Below are positions 9,975-20,844 of a stretch of 64,000 nucleotides of DNA, in pieces. The stretch is from Buddleja alternifolia. Its lineage: Eukaryota > Streptophyta > Magnoliopsida > Lamiales > Scrophulariaceae. Each line of letters begins with the position of its first letter. Within the stretch, counting starts at the first letter, position 1. Both the position numbers and the translations under genes were made by a program. The notes below the pieces were generated by a model, which was not told where the DNA came from, made no database searches, and saw only the letters and a program-made list of their open reading frames with translations. The stretch is from the NCBI GenBank assembly GCA_019426215.1, contig CM033405.1, positions 4,503,001 to 4,567,000 on the forward strand. The letters run 5' to 3'.

Positions 9975-12900
9975 CTAATTATTGTAGTCTGTGTGGAGGA
10001 ATCCCTCGTAAATTGTTCCTCGAAGAATCTTATCGACGACGTCCCAGTTCTTGATGTGCTCCGACAATGATCCTTTGTGTATCTTGACCTGCCGACTAGT
10101 CAACTCCATTTCAGGCAACCCTAGAAACTCTTGAACATCCACCATTTTCTGCAACACAAGTTAAACGCTATGAGGAAAGGTGGTCGTTCGAATGAGATCT
10201 CTCGACTTTGTCCTGGAATAATCACAACCGCATGTATAATGGGTAGGAGTGTAAGCAAATCAAGTCGAGTCGAATAAAGCATTGGTCAAGCTTGTTTAAC
10301 GAACTGAATTGCTAAAATGGTCGGGTTGGGATCATAAAAATGATTGTTTCCTTGACCGATCATTCTTTGAAAATCAATGACATTCTTTATGGGACCGGAA
10401 GTATAACAATACAGGCAAACAAAGAAAGTTGATAGTGATATGGCTCAAGTAACCTTGAACCGGGATCAGCACATGGGTCAAATAGACCCAACTACCCTAT
10501 TAGAAGATTCGACCCTCCCTCGCAGTACTCGAGTAGGGTGGGATCAGCTAACCCATATGAATATTCTTCCCCAGTTGCAATGACGTATTGACGCGGATCT
10601 TCTAGATGGACCTACATGCAAGTCCAAAGATATCTTGATGTAACCCCAAACCTATAAATACTGCCTTAAGCTTCTCAGGAAGGACTGATCACAAAATTCA
10701 TTATATTCAATACACTTTTCTAGCTTTACTCTCCATTAGCAATATGGGTTGTATCCGAATCTCATATTATATATGTGTTCTTGTCCTATGGCCTATAAAC
10801 GATACTTTGTATTATTAGATAGCATTCGAAATGGCAGTAAATGAACTGAGGTTGCAGCAGAAGGCGAAAAAGCAACTTACGGTTCGATTTCTTATGAGAT
10901 CTTCGTAATAAAGAACAATGTGCCTAGTGCTGCTGAAATACTCCAAAGCCTGCAAAACCATCTTCTCCATGAGCTTTAGATCCATCACCAGAGACGTCGA
11001 ATTGATCACCGGTTTATATCTAGAAAGAGCATCAGCCTACAATAAGGACATAAAAAAAAAAAAGATCAGATCCTTTATGCATCGATCTAACGGTTGGTTT
11101 GCTGGAGGTTGAACAGGGAAATGGTTACCTCTTCATGCGAGTGAACATGGGACTTGTGGGTCCCGTTAAGGAGTTTAGCGTATCGATCATAAGAATTAGC
11201 TAGCACCGAGACCATCCGACGAAGCAGATTCCTCCGAAAGAGAAATATTACAGAAACGCCTCTATTGTTGAAGTATTCTACGATATCTTTGTGGTACTCC
11301 ATCAAACCCTGAATTAGCAATAACGGTACCGGTCAACATTTTTCTCAGATGATATTAATGCACGAGACACAGTGATAATATACACTTAGGTTGTGTTTGG
11401 ATATATGAATTTGGAGGAAAGATTTCAAATGACTCTAAATTAGGTGGACTTGAAATCCACCATAATCATTGAAAAAATAGCTCAAAATGAGTTCAAAGGG
11501 ATCTGAAATCCATTTCATTGTAATTGGAAATAATCCAAACAAGCTCAATGGATTTATTGATGAATGAAATCCATGACTTTCAATGCTTAAATCCAAACAT
11601 AACGATTGCTAAAAACAGCCGAAAGAATGCACGGAAACTGAGTTAGTTTTGCAATTTCACAATACTTCTAATAACTAACACCATCTAATTGGTTAAGAGC
11701 CAAAACATGTGGACATAATTTATTACTCAATTACGGCCACAAAACTATCACTTCAGATTCGTTGTTTCAGTCGGTGTTTTATCTTGTATTTCAGATCATA
11801 AATGCATGCCAAGTATATAAGATCCCCGTACATTGATATTTAAAGAAACATTTTGACACTGGCATGTATCTATGATACGGATTACGACATATAAAAATAT
11901 ACTGTAGGGCGCGTGATAGGAAAAAATTGGGACTAATCTTATTACCTGATTAAGCATCCATTTGAAGCCGACCGCAGCCGAGCAATGATTCTTGGAAGCA
12001 CTAGTAAACAAGTCCAAATTGTAAACTCGATCGAGAGTCGACAAGATTGAAGAAACATTGCTTCTCCTATCCTTAACCGAAAATATCTCGCCATTTGAGC
12101 TTACATTAATGTGACTATTCAACAAAGTCTCGAACCATCCACTTCCAGATCTTTGCATAGACAGAATGGCAAAAAGCCGAACCGGATTACAGGCGCACTC
12201 ATCCCTGTCATATATAAGACTATTTTAATGCTGCAAAGTGTGCAAAAAACTCAAAATCTTGATTTCAGACAAAAGTAAAAAAAGTGATAGCTACATGCAC
12301 ACCCTCTCACTTCTTGGGTAATTACCACAAGTTACCTGAGATTTTGCAAATTACCAAAACACCGCCTCTCAGATCCTCACAACTCAAAAAACAGGGTGCA
12401 ATTATATATGGTTTTACTGAGCGGGGTGATTTTGTAATCCGCTTTTACTGACAATGGGTGAAATTGTAATCTGATACTGGAAGTTATGGTATCTCTTAAA
12501 CCGTCGTGTACTTTTTTCATTGGGGTATCACACTGGAGTCGTCTATGTAGTCTACTCAAAGTAAAATGAATTTTACCTGCCAAATGAAGTGGGATTCGGG
12601 TAGTGTACAAAGGGAGTTTGAGATCTATCAATGTTGTGACAATGATTCTGATGAACTTCGACGTTTAGGAGTTTCGTATTTGTATGAATATTTGTTTGCT
12701 TTAGACATACCAAACAGATATAACCACCACACACCATTGCAAAAACTAACACTAACATCCTCAATGAAGCTGGAGATTTCTTTGGAGCTTTTATAATTAG
12801 TGTTCCCTGTAATTCACATAATACAAATCTAGTCAGCGTAAAAAAACACAGAATTTACCAAAATTCAATCAGAAAAATGAATCAAAAGTCACGAATAAGT

Positions 12901-14740
12901 GATTTTTAGGGGTACAAAAACTTTGTATAATCACAAGTATCTGTATATAGTGGGATCATATGGATGTGCTGGTGTAAGTGATTTGATTCAAGCCAAACGA
13001 GGTATTGTATAAGTTTGTTGCAATTTTTATCAAACTTCAAAATTTTGTTTGACTGTTAAAAGCCGAACTCGCGTATTGTATAAGTTTGTTGCAGTTTTTT
13101 ATCGAACTTCAAAAGTTTGTTTGACTGCTAAAAGTCAAACTCCAACGAGTTTTAATTGAGTGTCACTCGAGTAGATAAATATTTTCACGCATATTTATTA
13201 TCTTTTAACTGATTGATTCGAGCTTCAAACATCATCGAACATAAAGTTGTGTTTAAACTTGTTAAACGAATCAAACTCAAACGAGGATAATGGAAGAAAA
13301 TCTAAACCCAAAGCAACATAATCCTTCATTAACAAAAACACTACTCCAATAAATTCAACCCCACAGCAAAATCTGTTAAATATATTAAGTATCTTTGTAT
13401 CTTTTCCATGTTTATCTTTTACCTTATTTATAGTTTAGGGTTTCTTGTCTCTTGTATCTATATATACGTTATTCATCAATACAAGTTTCTCTACGGGGTT
13501 TTCTATAATCCAACATGGTATCAGAGCCATGGCTTCGAGCCATGGTATCTCGATCCTTATCTTCCGCCACCCGCCGTTTCCCGTCCGGCGCCTCTTCTTC
13601 TCTTCCTCTTCTCTTTTCTTTCCTCTCTTTAGATCTGTTATTCTGCTTCTTTATTGTCTTCTCCTTGTTCTTCAGATTTTTCAAGATTCTGCTCATTTTT
13701 GGTGTTACAGATTTAATTTAATATATCAAAAAAATCGATTTCGAAATTTTTTTTGTTCTTTTTTAAAGATTTCTGGCTGTTACTCCGCAGGAAAAAAAAA
13801 AATTCCTAAAATCTTCTCACATGCCAAACATGGCTGCCATACAAGAGTTGATGGCTTTTCCTCAATGTTGTACATGATTCAACAACTCGTATGCCAATCC
13901 GGCGCACTCATATCCTTCTCTCTCTCACAACTCGGCTGACAATAGCTTTCTCCCACTCTCTGAATATCTCTTTGCTCTCCTCCTCCTTTCTCTGCAATTT
14001 TTATTTTCTCTTTTGTTGCATATTTTTTGTTTTTAAGTATTTCCTAGATTTAGGTTCTGCTATTTTTTGTTTTCTATCCTTCCACCTCCGCCTTGTGGCT
14101 GAAAAAAAAAAAAAAGGAGATTGGTATCCAACACCAGCCGCAGATCTGCTTGTTTATTTATTTATTTTGTTTGCTTGATTTTATTTTGCTTTTCTCAAAT
14201 CTCTAAGCAGCCTTAATACACGCTGCCATCTCATCTCCCTCATCTTTCGTTGCCTGCTGACTCCTCTCTTTTATTGATGGCGGCATTTTCGGAGCAAAGT
14301 ACGAGCAATTCTCTACCAAAGGACTTTCGTCTCAATATTTTTTTTGGATTTTTGGTCCAATCTCAACATTCAAGACTCTCACGTTTCGACTGCGGGGAGT
14401 GTTAAATATATTAAGTATCTTTGTATCTTTTTCATGTTTATCTTTTAACTTATTTATAGCTTAGGGTTTCTTGTCTGTTGTATCTATATATCCGTTATTC
14501 ATTAATACAAGTTTCTCTACGGGGTATTCTATAATCCAACATCAACAATAAATCTTGGAAATTTGAAATACATTTAAAAAAAAAATAAACCAAAAAATCT
14601 AAGAACTACATTTAAGTGACTATTACACTGCTCCAAAGTCATTAATTCACCTCAAAACCCAGAAAAGATATATATATAAAGCAAAATAAGTAAATGAAAA
14701 AAAAATTTACCTTGGTGAAGATACAGATTTCTTCAGGCAT
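9975..14740 (-). CDS. membrane-anchored sulfotransferase-like protein (P-loop superfamily), six exons
   Basis: Exons (minus strand) are 14711-14740, 12577-12806, 11946-12204, 11129-11308, 10881-11036 and 9975-10148. Together they give 1,029 nt, or 342 aa plus stop, with GT-AG junctions and consistent phase. Exon 1 encodes only MPEEICIFTK. Residues about 25-45 form a signal anchor (LVLVFAMVCGGYICLVCL), suggesting a type II Golgi protein. The PAPS-binding loop is ILSMQRSGSGWFETLL near residue 102. Conserved blocks follow: FKWMLNQ, VIFLFRRNLLRR, RHIVLYYEDL and VKIHKGSLSEHI. Architecture and length match the plant family distantly related to bacterial NodH-type sulfotransferases; the substrate is unknown. 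Intron 1 holds a TRIM element, and introns 2, 3 and 5 hold other repeat remnants. The start is set by the family's N-terminal motif. All exons appear intact. Confidence 0.9.
10430..10760 (+). repeat. possible LTR fragment in sulfotransferase intron 5
   Basis: This stretch differs from surrounding intron sequence. It has a CTATAAATA box at about 10650 followed by a CT-rich leader-like segment, and it starts TGATAGTGATATGG. This resembles the promoter half of a gypsy-type LTR. No TG...CA pair or target duplication could be delimited, so this is a weak call. Confidence 0.3.
11389..11603. mobile_element. small MITE in sulfotransferase intron 3
   Basis: The ends are imperfect inverted repeats: GGTTGTGTTTGGATATATG on the left, and on the right the complement GTTATGTTTGGATTTAAGC. 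The length is about 215 bp with no coding content. I cannot see a clear target duplication, so the superfamily is open. The TGTTTGGAT end type is common among plant MITEs. Confidence 0.55.
12290..12490. mobile_element. degenerate MITE in sulfotransferase intron 2, related to 46872-47138
   Basis: It contains TGGGTAATTACCACAAGTT and TTTTGCAAATTACC. These match, in complement, the element at 46872-47138 (GCAATTTGCAAAACCTC, ACTTGTGGTAATTAC). The repeated GTAATT/CACCC texture matches the Mutator-like MITEs at 17936 and 53752. The ends are not clear. Confidence 0.5.
12975..13290. repeat. degenerate copy of the hAT MITE family seen intact at 42311-42649
   Basis: It shares the family texture of alternating CGAGCTTCAAAC, TCGAACATAAA, TTGTTTGACT and GTTAAACGAATCAAACTCAAACGAG blocks, and a central ACGCATATTTATTATCTTTTAACTGATTGA segment. 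An internal stretch is duplicated: GTATTGTATAAGTTTGTTGCA occurs at about 13001 and again at about 13075. The ends are eroded. It lies in intron 1 of the sulfotransferase gene. Confidence 0.5.
13374..14541 (+). mobile_element. TRIM-like non-autonomous LTR element in sulfotransferase intron 1
   Basis: Two 142-bp direct repeats, 13374-13515 and 14400-14541, both start TGTTAAATATATTAAG and end ATAATCCAACA. I count 7 differences between them. Right after the first repeat is TGGTATCAGAGC, an exact initiator-Met tRNA primer site. Right before the second is a purine tract (CTGCGGGGAG). The 884-bp interior has no gag or pol. The element is therefore a TRIM or small LARD that depends on outside proteins. 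The junction GGGGAG-TGTTAAA is shared with the copia family at 23780-30453, a possible helper. AAATC precedes the element but recurs only 8 bp beyond its right end, so a clean target duplication is not seen. It lies antisense to the host gene. Confidence 0.9.
13516..13527 (+). other. primer-binding site of the TRIM element
   Basis: TGGTATCAGAGC lies directly next to the 5' LTR end. It is complementary to the 3' end of plant initiator methionine tRNA (before CCA completion), the commonest primer for plant copia-type elements. Confidence 0.88.
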
Positions 14741-15360
14741 AATACCACCAAAGAAAGGAAAAAAATATATCAAAAGGGCCCTCCCCAAAAATCTCAGGTT
14801 TCTTCAATTACTATTCACCATCCAGCCGCCTGTACGTATATCTATATATATATATATATATATATACAAATATATAATGGAGAATAGACTTAAGGGTTTG
14901 GAGTGAATCGAAGTTCCTAGTTAAGTACAAAGGCAATAGTGGCAAACAGCTAATGGCGCTCTTCCCTCTAACTAGTTAAAATTTTCTTCTGCTCTTTGCT
15001 AGTGTATTTTAAATATAGTACTATTTTTCATAGGAATTGTAATTGTGTGTAATTTATTATTGTAGAATCTAGGCGGATAGGGATTGGAAGATGTGATTAA
15101 TGTGGTATTTAATTATGGAAGATTTTTGGAATTTTTGGACTCTGGTTTATTGAACTGGAGTTGAAAGTAGTAAAGATGAAATTGACAAAGGGTAAAGCTG
15201 CATCTGCATGTTTGGAGTTTGGACTTCTTGTTGGTCTGACGTCTGAGTCCTGACTTGTGTTTTTGGTCGCACTTCTTTAAAATATTTCTCATCATAATTC
15301 TTTATATATAAAAATGTGTGTGTATATATATATATAGTTATTAATCGAAGACAAGATGCT

Positions 15361-15720
15361 TTGCCACAAGGACTATAAACGAGTCAAATTGATCTAAACA
15401 AGTTGTTGTTCAAAATTTGATTTGAACTATTATTGTTCTTTAGAAGTTGAGTTTGAGTTTAATTTGATTGTTAATCGAATCGAGCTTAATTGAGTAGAGC
15501 TCGAGTAACTTGATTTGTTTTGCACAAGGTTTATCTTTATCGTTTTTAACTAATCTAGTCGAGCTCAAATCCAATTTTAGAATTTATCAAACACACAAAA
15601 AGTAGCTCAACTTTTATTTGATTTGTTAACTAACCGAACTCAAACGTGTTTTATCGATCTCGAATCGAGTATCAAGTAGTTTGGTTTATCTTTTAACCTT
15701 ATTTGCCACTCAATTAGTTA
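15361..15720. repeat. degenerate hAT MITE-family copy
   Basis: Blocks such as ATCGAATCGAGCTTAATTGAG, TAGAGCTCGAGTAACTTGAT, GTCGAGCTCAAATCC and GTTAACTAACCGAACTCAAACG occur in the same order as in the intact copy at 42311-42649. The terminal repeats are too eroded to call. Confidence 0.55.
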
Positions 15721-16289
15721 ACTCTCTAGTCTCTATCTTGTAATTTGAGTGTTATGATTTTAAATTTCACTCAAAATGTAGAATTTGTAACTATTTATAT
15801 AATTCTTATCTAACTTGAACAGTAAAGAAGTTGAGTTGAGTTGAGTTGAGCCAAACCTTCAAACCTAATTATCTTTGGTGATTTTGAGTCACTTTCGATA
15901 AATGGAGATCAAGCTAATAATGACCTCAACGTCGATCTACTGATTTAAAATCACTTCCTTTTTAATTTTTTATACACAAAATATAAGATAAAATGCCAAA
16001 CTAAAATAAAGAATTAAGATAGATGGCGGTTTTCGCTCAATTATTATCCTTTCATTTATGTTTTTCAACTAATAGTAGCATTTTATGTAGATTAATTTTA
16101 AATTGGGATAACTCGTCATAGAATATGTAATTTCTAATCCATTTAAAGGTGAGTTAAAACCTACAACAACTAGAGATCGATTGTTAGGCCATTGAAAAGA
16201 GATTTAATTTACCAACCTGATCTAGTTCATAACTAAGATTTACCATTTAAATGAGTGCATCTCATAACTTATGGATAAGGTTGTATACG

Positions 16290-16610
16290 AGTTAATTCCT
16301 TTATTTGAATTATTATTGAACTTCAAATCTTGTGTTTGATTCATTTTTGATTGTTAATTGAACCGGATTCGAATGAGCTTCAATCACATCGAACACGAGT
16401 CGAGCTCAAGTAACTAAATTTTTTGCACATATTTTTTTCATCTTTTACTAATTAAGCCGATCTCGAACCAAACTTCAAATCTTATCGAACAAAAATAGAT
16501 GTTTAAACTTGGTTTGTTGTATTAACAACCTGGACTCAAGTGAATTTTTAGTGATCGATCTCAAGCATACACAAGTAATTGGACCACTCTGGATCCTCTA
16601 TTTCAAAACT
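16290..16610. repeat. second degenerate hAT MITE-family copy
   Basis: It has the same block order as 42311-42649: ATCGAACACGAGTCGAGCTC, TTGCACATATTTTTTTCATC, CTAATTAAGCCGATCTCG, then TTTTTAGTGATCGATCTC. The ends are not recognisable. Confidence 0.5.
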
Positions 16611-17507
16611 GTATTCTATCTCCTATTTTATTTACTTATATGCATGTGAAAGTATATAAAATTCACATCACTTGTATATTTAAGAAAGTATTTATACAAA
16701 TAATATATATATATATAATAAAATACAACCTTTGAGACCATCAAAATAAGCGCACATGTGGATGACCTAATTAAAGTCAATTTTGCAACATAAATTATTT
16801 AATTTGTATCTCTTTTATTTAATTTGGATAAATATAGTTGTTAATCTTTATCTAAAACATTCAAAATTTGAAATCCAAAATAAGATAGTTACCAATATCA
16901 TTTAAATTCAAATAAAAATCAACTTTTTTGTATTTATTTTTCTTAGTAATGATATTTATCAATTATCTTCTTCATATTTGTTTTGTTCAATTTAACTATG
17001 ATATATTAATATCTCTTAAACTAATAATATGTTTTAACGCTCATATAAATTAATTATTCGATGATAGTCATCAAACTTGAATCAAATTTTTAACTTTGCA
17101 TATCATTAAAATTATTTATATTTGTTTATCTATAAATTGCCAATTATATTTAATTATTTTTATTTACATAATCAATATCTCATGTTTTGGCATGAAATTA
17201 CACTAATAAGTAAATAAAATAAAAAATGAGTCATCATTGAAATAGAAAATCCAGACTGTATACATGCTTTGTAAGGGAATTATAGAAATGACAACTTGGT
17301 GTAAAAGGCAAAGCTCTATAATTGGAACAGTTGGTGATGGCCGGCCGACGGGCAAAGTTTTATTTATGAGAAGCGCAACGTGCTTTAATTATTGGACTCT
17401 TTGCTTACAATTCACGACTCTCATCAAATTTTATGGTAAATGATAGGGTAATTCTATGGTGGATTGAAAGTGTTGCTTACGGTATATTTTTCACCACATA
17501 AATACTT

Positions 17508-17538
17508 GGGGTGGGGTGGTTTACACAGGGTGGGTGGG
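17508..17538 (+). other. putative G-quadruplex motif
   Basis: Five guanine runs of three or four lie within 31 bases (17508-17511, 17513-17516, 17528-17530, 17532-17534, 17536-17538). Most of the loops between them are single-base. In otherwise very AT-rich DNA this is a conspicuous potential quadruplex. Function is not implied. Confidence 0.5.
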
Positions 17539-17935
17539 TGTGAAAACCACCCCACTCATTTTGAATGTATAGTGAAAAATAAATTGGGAGCACCAATCTC
17601 GATCCACTTTAGGATTTTCCGTAAATGATGTTTGTGAGTTCTTTGAAACTTTAAATATTAATATAATAATATTTATTCGTGCATGATTAATCACATAAAT
17701 TCTTTGAAAAAAATATGATTGTGCTCGAATGTGAAGTTTCGAACCTCCTGATAATGACCTGATACATCCACACACACCCCCCATAGATTTCAATAATATT
17801 TTGCTCTTGCAATGATGTGATTAGGAATGATGAAGTTCCTACTTTCCACATAATTAGCTATGTGATGTAATTTATAAAAGAAGTAGGATAATTAATCGAG
17901 ACAACCCCACTAGCATCACCTTACTTAAATTAAAA

Positions 17936-18186
17936 GGGAAAATTACACATCCACACCCTCATTTATTGTGTAATTATCAAAACCCCTCTACTTATTGAAA
18001 ATTATCAACACACCCCACGGGAATCTATTTGTAATTTGGAGGAGTAAAATTATAAGATTTTTAATAACACAAGGGGGTAATTGTAAAAACTATCTTATAA
18101 TTAGGGAACTTTATATAATTTTCAATAAGTGGGTTTTTTTTTCTTTTGTAATTTCACAAATGAGGGTATCTGTATGTAATTTTCCC
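17936..18186. mobile_element. Mutator-like MITE (251 bp)
   Basis: The inverted ends are GGGAAAATTACACATCC (left) and, as complement, GGGAAAATTACATACAG (right). Similarity extends over about 45 bp through CACCCTCATTT. The interior repeats CACCCC/GTAATT motifs, as in the elements at 44331 and 53752. The flanks are only similar (TAAATTAAA versus TGAATTGAA, one base out of register), so the 9-bp target duplication is degraded. Confidence 0.7.
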
Positions 18187-19953
18187 TGAATTGAATTGCT
18201 GGTGAAGTCGAGTTTTCCAAAAGTTGTTTTTCTTGGACTAAATTCATTTTTTTTAATTATTAATTGATATAAAGAAAGAAGAGCAATGAAGAATCAAGCG
18301 GGAAAGGCGAGTATTATTATAAGTTCTTAATTTATTTAAAATGTTTTACAAAAACAATGAAAGAAATTGAAGTAATGTCTAAAAGCTTTCAACCAAGACT
18401 CCCACTTGAATAGATAAGAAATTTGGTCTGTTTGGCCGCATTTGTTTGTGAAATTTACCTAATTTTGTGGGCTCAAAATATATTTTATTAGAAGCAACAT
18501 TAATTAACAACACAACTTAGGAGGTGAAATTTTAAGATGGACCGGATTCATTGGTGTCGATCCATCTAATTCTATTGGATGCAGGTGAAAATATTGTTTA
18601 TAGCGCTTTATCTTTGCAACCAATAATGTTTGATGCAGCAGCTCTATTGAACTCGATACATATAAAAGGAGCGCCAAGCAGGGTATAATCTCAGCACCCA
18701 CAATACATCATGGGTTTTTGTGATAAATCTACTCCTTTTGCATTTGGGATTTGTGAGATTGTCCACCATTCCTTGTGGGGAAACGCTTACATGCGTAGAC
18801 GACCTAAATATGAACTAAATTGTCATATACTCGATTTCATTTCTTGTAATAAGTTCGTTTGGATCAATTTTTTTAGCATGACAATCCAGTTGTAATTTTT
18901 TTAAAATAAAATGTGAAGCTCAAGATGAGTTCGAGCTTGATTAATTAATAATAATAATAAATTGTCTGTAAAAGTATTTGACCTCGATTCAATTAAAGTT
19001 AATACGAGCTCAATTTAACTAAAAATCAAATCAAAATTAAATATAAATTTGCAAAGCCAATAGGAATTAAACGAATTTACATAATATCTTGTTTGACTCA
19101 ACTATATGCATTCATATCCTATGTGCGTGATAAAGACTACGTCACATCAGAGCAACATGAAACTCAATAGTTGCGCGATACGGTTATCATATAAGGCTTA
19201 ATGGGATGGTCACTCCTATTTTTTTTAAAAAAAAGATATTTTTCAGAGATTTTTTCTCTTAAAAATGCGTTTTATTGGCACATCGTGAATTTTTTTTGAA
19301 AAGAAAATCTCAAAGTTTCTATTGCAAATTCTTGGGAAAAAAAATTAGCTTTTTACTATTCATTATTTGACAATTCATCCGACAATTAAAATGGTTTGTT
19401 TCGGCTATTTCTCAATATCGAGAGTCAAATTAATTACATATTTTAATGCAAAATAGCTCAACCTGCAAAATAAGATCTATTTTGTCTATTTTTTTATGTC
19501 TAAATCGATGAGTTTGACTAATATATAGCTATATATAAGTATATGAAAAATTATATCTAAACATCAATCCAAACAAAAAATTCACAATAAAAAATATATC
19601 ACATTAACCATAATCATTACATATTTTTCTCGAAAAAAAGTTCATCCAAACACACATTTAACACAACATTTCTTATCCCTAAAAATATTTTTTTCTCACT
19701 TTTATCATGAAAAAGATTTCTCTCAAATGGATATTTCATCCTATTAAATCCATATTTAATGCAAAAACACCCGTGTAAATAATGCTTATACAAATCATGG
19801 AGTACACGAATATTTGTGCATCCAAGGGAGACATTTTGTTTTAAATTTTACTCTAGGCATGCTGAGCTGAAATAAAAGTATATAAGATAGAAATAAATAT
19901 ATACTTATAATTTAAAATTTTAAGATTAGAGTAATTATAAGTCTAATAATTAC
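18187..19953. other. gene-free interval with a possible MITE at 19198-19747
   Basis: AT-rich, no gene seen. At 19198-19747 the ends TTAATGGGATG and (complement) TTAATAGGATG form a short inverted pair. The inner blocks are roughly complementary (AGAGATTTTTTCTC versus GAGAAATCTTTTTC). I see no target duplication, so this is only a possible MITE. About 18900-19060 also resembles the eroded hAT-family repeats. Confidence 0.35.
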
Positions 19954-19962
19954 AAAAATATA

Positions 19963-20835
19963 GGGTAAAATATGCCCCCCCCCCCCCCCAAATAACCTTA
20001 TTATCACTCCAACTCCATGTGATAAAAAAATAGCTAAAAACCACCTTGTAATTTTTAAAATATGTTTACTGCCTCCGAAGGGCCCCGCTACCACCACCAC
20101 TGTTTCACCTTCATGCACAAGCCCGCCCCCACCACCACCACTTGCTACTTTAATCTACTCCACCATCACCGTCTAAATCGTGTCGCCGCCGTCTCCTGGT
20201 TCAAATCAGCAAACAAAGATTTGCAAATTTGCCAATCTGAAATCAGATTTGCAATGCCGCCACTGCCGTCTCCTTATGCAAATCAGCAAACCCCAATTGC
20301 AAATTTGCCGCCACTGCCGTCTCCTAATGCAAATCAGCAAACCCCAATTGCAAATCTGATTTCAGATTTGCAATGCAATCTGGAAAAATGCAAATATGCA
20401 TTGCATTGCAAATCTGCTCAGATCGCCATTGAAGCTTGGGGGGTGATTTGCAGAGAGGCGGCGGTCGGGTGGTGGCTTCCAGTGGTGGTCGGCGTGGTGG
20501 CTTCCGCTGTTGGTTTATATGTACATATACACATATATATTTATTTATTATTATATTTTTTATAAATTTAAAATTTTAAAAAATGTATATTTTGATAAAA
20601 ATAAGATTATTTAACATGAATCGTTGATTTTAGTAAATCAGATCTGACCGTTTTAAGATTAGGCAAAATAGTCTTTTATTGACAAAAATTCGATAAACAG
20701 TCTCATGACACGCGTGGGGAGCTAAATTGCTTCTTTAATTTATTCACAAGAGGGGTAAGTTGATATTTTTTTATCACAGGGGATGAAGTGATAATAAAAT
20801 TGATATAGGGGTTGGGCGTATTTTTCCCCCATCCC
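19963..20835. mobile_element. Mutator-like element (873 bp) with GC-rich interior
   Basis: A perfect 9-bp target duplication, AAAAATATA, lies at 19954-19962 and 20836-20844. The ends form inverted repeats of about 70 bp: the left has TTATTATCACTCC and GTGATAAAAAAATAGC, and the right complement has TTATTATCACTTC and GTGATAAAAAAATATC. A poly-C run follows the left end (19975-19989). The interior (20080-20500) is much richer in GC. It contains two copies of a unit starting GCCGCCACTGCCGTCTCC (about 20265 and 20308) and many GCAAAT words. An open frame of 167 codons (20062-20565) crosses it and matches nothing I recognise. The interior could be captured host sequence (Pack-MULE-like). Confidence 0.85.
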
Positions 20836-20844
20836 AAAAATATA

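Larger units (their letters stand above)
14741..17926. other. upstream region of the sulfotransferase gene and gene-free interval
   Basis: Positions 14741 to about 15000 should hold the minus-strand 5' UTR and promoter of the sulfotransferase gene. A (TA)n run sits at 14843-14866. The rest is AT-rich with two eroded hAT-family repeats (listed separately) and a guanine-rich motif at 17508-17538. I see no gene. Confidence 0.5.

Noticed and set aside
13445..13939. 164-codon open frame just after the TRIM 5' LTR
   Set aside because: It starts inside the LTR, is hydrophobic, low-complexity sequence and has no gag or pol pattern.
20062..20565. 167-codon open frame as a host gene
   Set aside because: It lies wholly inside a Mutator-like element bounded by 9-bp duplications, is built from short repeats and shows no known domain.
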